A program made the translations under genes and the position numbers. The notes under the pieces are model-generated. The model did no database searches, was not told where the DNA came from, and was given only the letters and a program-made list of their open reading frames with translations. From NCBI GenBank assembly GCA_963920765.1, contig OY987249.1, positions 12,028,817-12,092,816 on the forward strand: a stretch of DNA of 64,000 nt, written 5' to 3'. This DNA is from Ulota crispa (lineage: Eukaryota; Streptophyta; Bryopsida; Orthotrichales; Orthotrichaceae). This document shows positions 58,283-64,000 of this stretch, piece by piece. The number at the start of each line of letters is the position of its first letter. The stretch's first letter is position 1.

Positions 58283-59737
58283 TTTTTCAAAGCATCTTCA
58301 CTTGTGAATTTGATAGTTTTTTTTGAAGGAAAAACCACATTTTTCTCAAGCAAAAGCTCTGGTTTTTTGGTGAGATATTGAAACGTTTTTGCACCAAGTT
58401 CAAACAAAACACCCTTTGCAAGAAATTGACAAAAAGACAACAAACCCTTATTTCTTTAATTCACAACCTCTATTACCTTTAATGAAAAATGGGATAAGAG
58501 GGACAAATGGTTGAAGGCAAAAAAAAACAAAAAAAAAGCTTCAAAATAGCTTTGAGAAATCACAACCTTTTTGCTCCAAAAGGTGGGTGGAGAAAACTAT
58601 GTTGAAGATTTATAACTTTGGGGAGGTAGCGTTAGAGTTTTCAAAACCTCATATTAGTTGCATTTGACTATATTCTTAATTGTGAATCTTTGTTTTGTAA
58701 TCTTAAGATGCAAGCAACTTGCAATATTTACTAGGGGCTATGGCGTCTAAATCTTTGACTAGCATCCAAGTAGATTACACCAATTCAACAACATGACTTT
58801 AATTATGAATTAAAAAAAAAATCTTTAAGTACAAGACAATACTAGCAATGTCACCAGCACATATATTTTACATCAACAACATACGTCAAGGTGCTTTAAG
58901 TTATTAACAAATTGTAACTACTCACACCATGAAGTGAAAATCCTAAGCTTTTCAACACTCATTTCATAGGAATTTATGAAATCTTGAACATATGATATAA
59001 TAGAGGTTTTAACTCACTTTTAAGTAATCATTCTTTTTTGAGCTAATTATCATTAGATTTTGATATGTCTTTGTGTTCCAATACAAGTGTATAAATTTCC
59101 AAAGATTTTTTTTTTATCATTTTGAAGAAAATCAACAAAAAATTGTTGAGCAACGAGAGAATTTGCAATCATATTACTCAAATCACAATGACCTTTATAA
59201 CATCACATCTTGACCTTTGTAATATCACATCCTTTGTGATATTATCACGTATGTCTAATTTGAAGATTTATTAAAATTTTAGCATATGAAAATCCTAATA
59301 AAATTCTAGGGGTGAAAGCGTAGCGTAGCAAGTGCCAACAGCTCCCAAAGTAACAAGAATACTGTGCCACCCCAGCTAAGAACGAAAAATGCCTTGAGAG
59401 TGGCTGGTTCTAAGCTTACAGATTAGTGTGGCAAAGCAGAAGTATCAGTATGGGTCCCCCGAAAGTCATAAAGAGTTGGTGGTGGAGGTTGTCGACAAGT
59501 TGATCGTCGGCACTCCTCGGAATCAAGCCACTCCAGATGCAGTGTGAGAGACGGAGCAGTCTGTGATATCTGCACTGCAGAGTACCATGCTTGTTGGGAA
59601 CCATGATGGGGATCTAGTACCGTGCACACAGATTTATTGTCACCACTCACCACTTCACAGTAGCGATGGTGCCATAAGAAAGTTGTGTCAGCTTGTAACT
59701 TTGCCAAAGCTGTGAGTACTCATCTTTCAGCCTCGTC
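58283..59737. other. Intergenic region upstream of the SOBIR1-like gene
   Basis: AT-rich until about 59300, then less AT-rich up to the ATG at 59738, as expected for a promoter and 5' leader. The minus-strand open frame 59707-59423 begins with TTG, has no recognisable domain and overlaps this leader, so I do not call it a gene. Confidence 0.5.
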
Positions 59738-62173
59738 ATGGCGACTGTGGGGAGGTTTGCGATTCAAACTCTCGCAGTGATTCTGTGTTTGTACCGAATT
59801 GCGGATGCCGACAACAATTCGAACCACGGCTTAGAAACAGACGCAGACGCGCTGTTGGAATTCAAGGGGCAATTGCACGACCCCAAGGGAGTGTTACAAA
59901 CCTGGAGTGTTCGTCTATCGCCATGCTCATGGCGAGGAGTGCGGTGCAGCCATGGTCGAGTGGTGGCCTTGGAGCTCGAGGACGCGGGGTTGCAAGGCGG
60001 CGTCTCGGTCGAGCTCGGGAAGCTCACGGCGCTGGAGGTTCTCAATTTGATGGGAAACGACCTGAGTGGCGCCATCCCGGAGGAGATTTGCAAGTGCAAA
60101 CGTCGCAAGATTCCGTCACCACTCTTTTGCAAGGGGGAAAAGAGTTCTGACGATGCGTACTCTGTTTTCGGTGGTCGGAGATTTTCGACGAGGAGGTCGT
60201 TGCTGACGGCGTCGTCGCAGCGCCGGAGCGCCGGTGTGCGATGGGGGCTCGGAATCGCGGTGGGCATCCTCTCGGGAGCGGCGGCCGCGACGATGCTCGC
60301 GCTTCTAACAAGAATAGTACTCGGATGCTACTCCAGAACAGAGGATTTGAAAAAACCGATCATTTTTAACAAGAAGATTTCTCCTCAAATGCTTGCGTTT
60401 CTGGACAAGGACGACGCGCTTACCGACTGTCACGTCCTCGGGCAAGGTGGCAACGGGATCGTGTACGAGGTTCCGCTCCAGGAAGATCTCGTCGTGGCGA
60501 TCAAATGCGTCCGCCACCACTCCACACGGGAGGAGGACGGGGATGTCATCAGCCACGACTTGAAGCAGATCCGAGCGGAGCTAGAAACCCTAGGCTTGAT
60601 TCGCCACCGCAATCTGGTGCAGCTCCTCGCGTATGTTTTTCAATCCGACTCGCACTTGCTCGTGTACGAGTTCATGCCGGGGGGAAGCTTGCAAGACGCG
60701 CTTAACGGCATGGCCAGGGGCACTGTGACGCTTTCCTGGCCCGAGCGGCATCGTATTCTTTGCGGCGTCGCGCAAGGGCTTGCGTATCTGCACAATGAAA
60801 GCCTCGGAAGCTCAATTGTGCACAGGGATCTGAAGCCGGGGAACATCTTGCTTGACGATGGGTACGAGGCGAAGCTCGGTGACTTCGGCTTGGCCGCCAT
60901 CGTGCCTCTCAAGGCCACGCATGCTACCACCGACGTCCTCGCGGGCACCATCGGCTTCATCGCTCCCGAGTACCACCAAACCATGCGGTACGGCACTCCT
61001 CCTAACCCCGCCAGTATTCTCTTTTCTTCCCGCTGGCGCCCACTTGAATTTCAAGTCTTGAATTTCAAATTTCAAATTTCGATTTGACTGCACGTCACTT
61101 TCTTTAGAGTAGTATTTGGCTTGCCTCCTGAGATTCGATTTTGTGGTGTTGGTGGTGTCGTGGTTTCTAAACTTCTAGGCTTATTTTGTGATATATCCCA
61201 CGCTGATCTCTTCGAGTTGTAACCCTCAAGGGTTACCAAAAGTTTTGAAAATTCGAGGGAGATAGACTATAAATTAGTCCTTATTTCTTGTCATACATTT
61301 TTATTCTCACAACTGTGCATAGATCCTATGTTTGAGAGCCACCACTTAGCACTTTCCGAATGAACAAACTGGTTGAAATCATCCATAGGCATTTGTGAAT
61401 TTTTCCTCTCGGCTCAACTGTTCATGTACGCTAAATAAGGAAATATCATAGCGTCTTGCCAAGAATAACACAAAGTTGGCCCAGATTAATAACTGAAAAG
61501 CTCACTCCCGACTCTAGAATCTGCTGCCAGTAATTCATTAGTATTTTGCGAGTTTAGAACCATGCAGCAGATAAATATGGTAGCACCAGAACTAGTTGGC
61601 TTGCCTTCCAAGGTTGCAACTGTTGAACTATGATGACTCATGACTCAGAAAGTCCGATTTCAAATGTCAAACTCAACAGATTGGTCTTTTGCAAAACAAA
61701 TATATGGATCGAAGGCGTGGTTTTCAGGAATGTTAGTGTCCACGTGCAGGTACTCGCAGAAGAGCGACGTCTTCAGCTACGGCGTGGTGATCGCGCAGCT
61801 CGTGACAGCGCGCAACCCGACGGACCAGTTCGTGGTGGAGAACGGGGGCAGCATCGGGCAATGGCTGCAGAATCTGCTGCAGTGCAACAACGGCGTGGAA
61901 GCGATCGATCCGGCACTGATCGGGTCGGGGTACGAGGCGGAGATTCTGCTGGCGATGAAGATCGCCGTGTTCTGCACGAACGCGGACCCGCAGCTGCGCC
62001 CCAAGAGCAGCGACGTGCTGAAGATGTTGCTGCAGCTCCGGAACCCGGAGCCTGCTCCCACGATCGATACCGTGAGCCTGCACAGCGCCAGCAGTGACAC
62101 CCCCATCCTGGGATCCAGTGGTCCCCTCCGCTTTGCTCAGTCCACCTCCACCACGCAATCCAGCAGCTTCTGA
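59738..62173 (+). CDS. SOBIR1: SOBIR1-like LRR receptor kinase
   Basis: Two exons, 59738-60987 and 61750-62173, join in frame at Arg417 (CG|G) to give 557 aa. Residues 1-25 look like a signal peptide. Residues 33-70 are the LRR N-cap (ALLEFKGQLHDPKGVLQTW…PCSWRGVRC), about two LRRs follow to 115, then a Cys-containing cap (CKCKRRK…C). The transmembrane segment (about 168-197) has Gly172-Gly176-Gly180 (GxxxGxxxG). The kinase has GQGGNGIVYE, AIK (Lys256), HRDLKPGN (Asp364), DFG (Asp382) and APEYHQTMR, and ends near KMLLQL; the Ser/Thr-rich tail follows. SOBIR1 proteins are plasma-membrane adaptor kinases for LRR receptor-like proteins in immunity. APEYHQT, LVYEFMPGGSLQD and the ISPQMLAFLDKDD juxtamembrane segment match SOBIR1 closely. 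The ectodomain is shorter than the five or so LRRs usual in angiosperms. All catalytic residues are present. Confidence 0.88.
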
Positions 62174-62319
62174 TTTTTCCTTTACCATCCTGTGACTCCG
62201 CTGCCAATTTGTCGTTGGCTTTGAAAGACACAAATCCTAAAACAACGCTTGTCGAGACTGGCTTGAAGTAAACCTCAAATCCTAAAACGCTTGTCAAGAC
62301 TGGCTTGAAGTAAGCCTCA

Positions 62320-62545
62320 AACCTTTAAATGACCATAGGGCATAGTATATACGCTGCGTATAATTGGCATTTGCTACCAACAAGAAATTTTAATTTGGGA
62401 TCTCAAGTAGCTCACTAGAACCGTTTTGATCTGTTTTTCAACTTCTTTGTTGATTTAAAATGTAGTAAAGCTATGAATCTATCCAAATACAAGAAAGATC
62501 CCTTGTATTGTACTAGTTGCAGTGGCACGCTCAAACATTTAAGGG
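62320..62545. repeat. Dispersed repeat related to 17880-18110
   Basis: Ordered similarity to 17880-18110 (see that entry), ending near TTTAAGGGTTAA at 62533-62544, which resembles the TTAA-type element ends. Left boundary unclear. Confidence 0.5.
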
Positions 62546-63073
62546 TTAAAACCTCTTAGAGGCTTTGTTTTGTCCTCTTAATTTGAAACCTCCTTTTTGA
62601 AATTTTTGTAAAAGATGTGCTATACATAAAAAACCGGGTGGAAGATCTTGATACAGTGGTGCTTGGTCAGCATCAACCTTTGTAACAACAACGATTGGAT
62701 AAGATCACACCTCCACTCCCATTTTGCTCAAAGCATGTATTGTGAGCTTGGTGAAGGTCAAGTGCTTGCATATGGTCAACGTTTTTTTTTCACCAATACG
62801 TATTTTGATTCATTAGTTAGAAAGGCCTTTGGTTAGTGTACCAAAAACATGAGTGGGAAAGCACCTCCAAAGTTGCAACCACTAGAATTAGGAAAAGTAA
62901 TGCAAATAGAATGTTTGTTTATGATCAATACTTGGATAAGATTAACACCTTTTTCTAGCCCAAGAAGTTGACACTAACCAAGCACCATTGTATTGGTTTC
63001 TAGACAATAGTTGTGAGTTTAGAATTTTGAATGACATCTAGGAAGTTGGATTTTCTAGTTTGCTTTTGTTTAA

Positions 63074-63385
63074 GGTAAGAGCACCCATAAGCGTTAGTGT
63101 CCCCATAATTGTCACTTCTGAAATCTTGAAAAATATGTGGAAGTGAATAGATGTAATGACAAAAATGTACAACACTTGAACATGAATTCTTAAAAGTGGT
63201 TATGGGTGCAATTGCAATTTGCTCTTTAAAAATTCATAACTTATTCTCACAGTATCCAAATAATACATTTAAAAGTGCAAACTTATTTTTCTTTTGTTCC
63301 TAATAGGATCCTATAATTTGCTAGTTGTTTATTAATAGTCATCTTGTTCAGAACCCTTAGTTTGACGTTTATGGGTGCACCTACC
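63074..63385 (-). mobile_element. TTAA-type MITE, copy 2 (312 bp, inverted)
   Basis: The reverse complement begins GGTAGGTGCACCCATAAACG and follows copy 1 (56954-57265) throughout, for example AACTAAGGGTTCTGAACA and TATAGGATCCTATTAGGAA. Flanks are TTAA on the left (63070-63073) and TTAT on the right, one base off. Confidence 0.85.
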
Positions 63386-64000
63386 TTATATGTATAGAAG
63401 GTTTTTGAAGATTGAAAGCATGGATTCCATGTAAAATAGATTATATTCTAAGATTGTAAGTTTTGAAGTAAATAGAATCTGTAATAACTTTGTAATTGCA
63501 GATTCTTTAAAGATTCTTTTTGTTTAAAAAATAATGACAATTGCTTTTAAAATCTTTGTGTTTTGGAACACTTTTTGAGTTGCAAAAGTAAGTGTTTTTG
63601 GACTTGATGTACTTCCAGTTTTCACTTTCTTTGAATATTGATAGAAAATTGGAGATATTCAAAAGGTGCTATACTAAAGCTACTAATATTCATGCTTCAT
63701 GTGGTTTCAAGTGTTGCTACAAGATTCAAGGAAAGGAAACTACATGTGGATCAAAAATGGAATGTTTGGAGACCAAGAGAATTTTGTAGAATGTGAACAT
63801 TATTAAAAAAATGAAGTGTTGGGCACCTAGGGTGAAAATGCTTATTTTTTGGAAAGCTATAAGATATCAAGAATTAAGGGAATTGCTAAAGCCACACCCT
63901 AAATTGCTAATGCCACACCCTATGATGGGCCACTGGGTTCACTACCACTTTTTGCTGCTTTTTTGTACTGCCCGCCCGTTGTGTTCCATGTCGCTCCCAT

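Larger units (their letters stand above)
62174..64000. other. AT-rich downstream region
   Basis: Begins with the 3' untranslated region of the SOBIR1-like gene. A short direct repeat near 62228-62325 (AAATCCTAAAACRACGCTTG / GACTGGCTTGAAGTAA) occurs twice. No coding sequence is recognisable in the remainder, apart from the repeat and MITE listed separately. Confidence 0.5.

Noticed and set aside
59423..59707. 94-codon minus-strand frame upstream of the SOBIR1-like gene
   Set aside because: Begins with TTG, shows no recognisable domain and overlaps the probable leader of the plus-strand gene.

Overview
This window looks like nuclear DNA of a land plant. It is AT-rich and dense in transposable elements. 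GC-rich exons stand out as islands, introns are long with GT..AG borders, and many plant-type elements are present (CACTA, Stowaway, other MITEs). A SOBIR1-type receptor kinase and a long relic of CFAP57, a motile-cilium protein, occur together. That points to a plant lineage with flagellated sperm (bryophyte, lycophyte, fern, or possibly cycad/Ginkgo), not a flowering plant. The species cannot be named from the sequence.

Layout. 1-2821: AT-rich, no convincing gene, with a C-rich (minus-strand G-rich) tract near 400-510. 2822-22661: one complete but decayed CACTA (En/Spm) transposon of 19,840 bp. It is bounded by CACTA termini and an exact 3-bp target duplication (ATA), with a TNP2/DUF4218/DUF4216 transposase relic on the plus strand and a second transposase-like relic on the minus strand. 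22662-25643: AT-rich spacer with a 43-bp minisatellite. 25644-39722: an 18-exon plus-strand gene homologous to CFAP57 over nearly its full length. Splice sites and exon phases are almost all preserved, but at least four in-frame stop codons and two frame breaks make it a likely pseudogene. Its introns hold many MITEs. 41786-45793 (minus): an apparently intact four-exon alpha/beta-hydrolase gene (396 aa) with a GHSSG nucleophile elbow. 46300-51400: a repeat field of MITEs and foldback elements. 52134-53489 (minus): an intact single-exon PIF/Harbinger-derived nuclease-like protein (HARBI1/ALP1 type) whose catalytic residues are largely lost, so it is a good candidate for a domesticated transposase. 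Diverged tandem repeats lie upstream of it. 54800-59300: more MITEs, including a 406-bp near-palindrome with an 8-bp target duplication and several TTAA-flanked elements. 59738-62173 (plus): an intact two-exon SOBIR1-like receptor kinase (557 aa) with a very short LRR ectodomain. 62174-64000: AT-rich spacer with another TTAA-type MITE.

The genes do not form a pathway. The main story is a transposon-rich segment carrying three intact genes (hydrolase, exapted transposase, immune co-receptor kinase), one decaying sperm-flagellum gene and one decaying autonomous CACTA element with apparent non-autonomous relatives nearby. I see no tRNA, rRNA, CRISPR or organellar genes.
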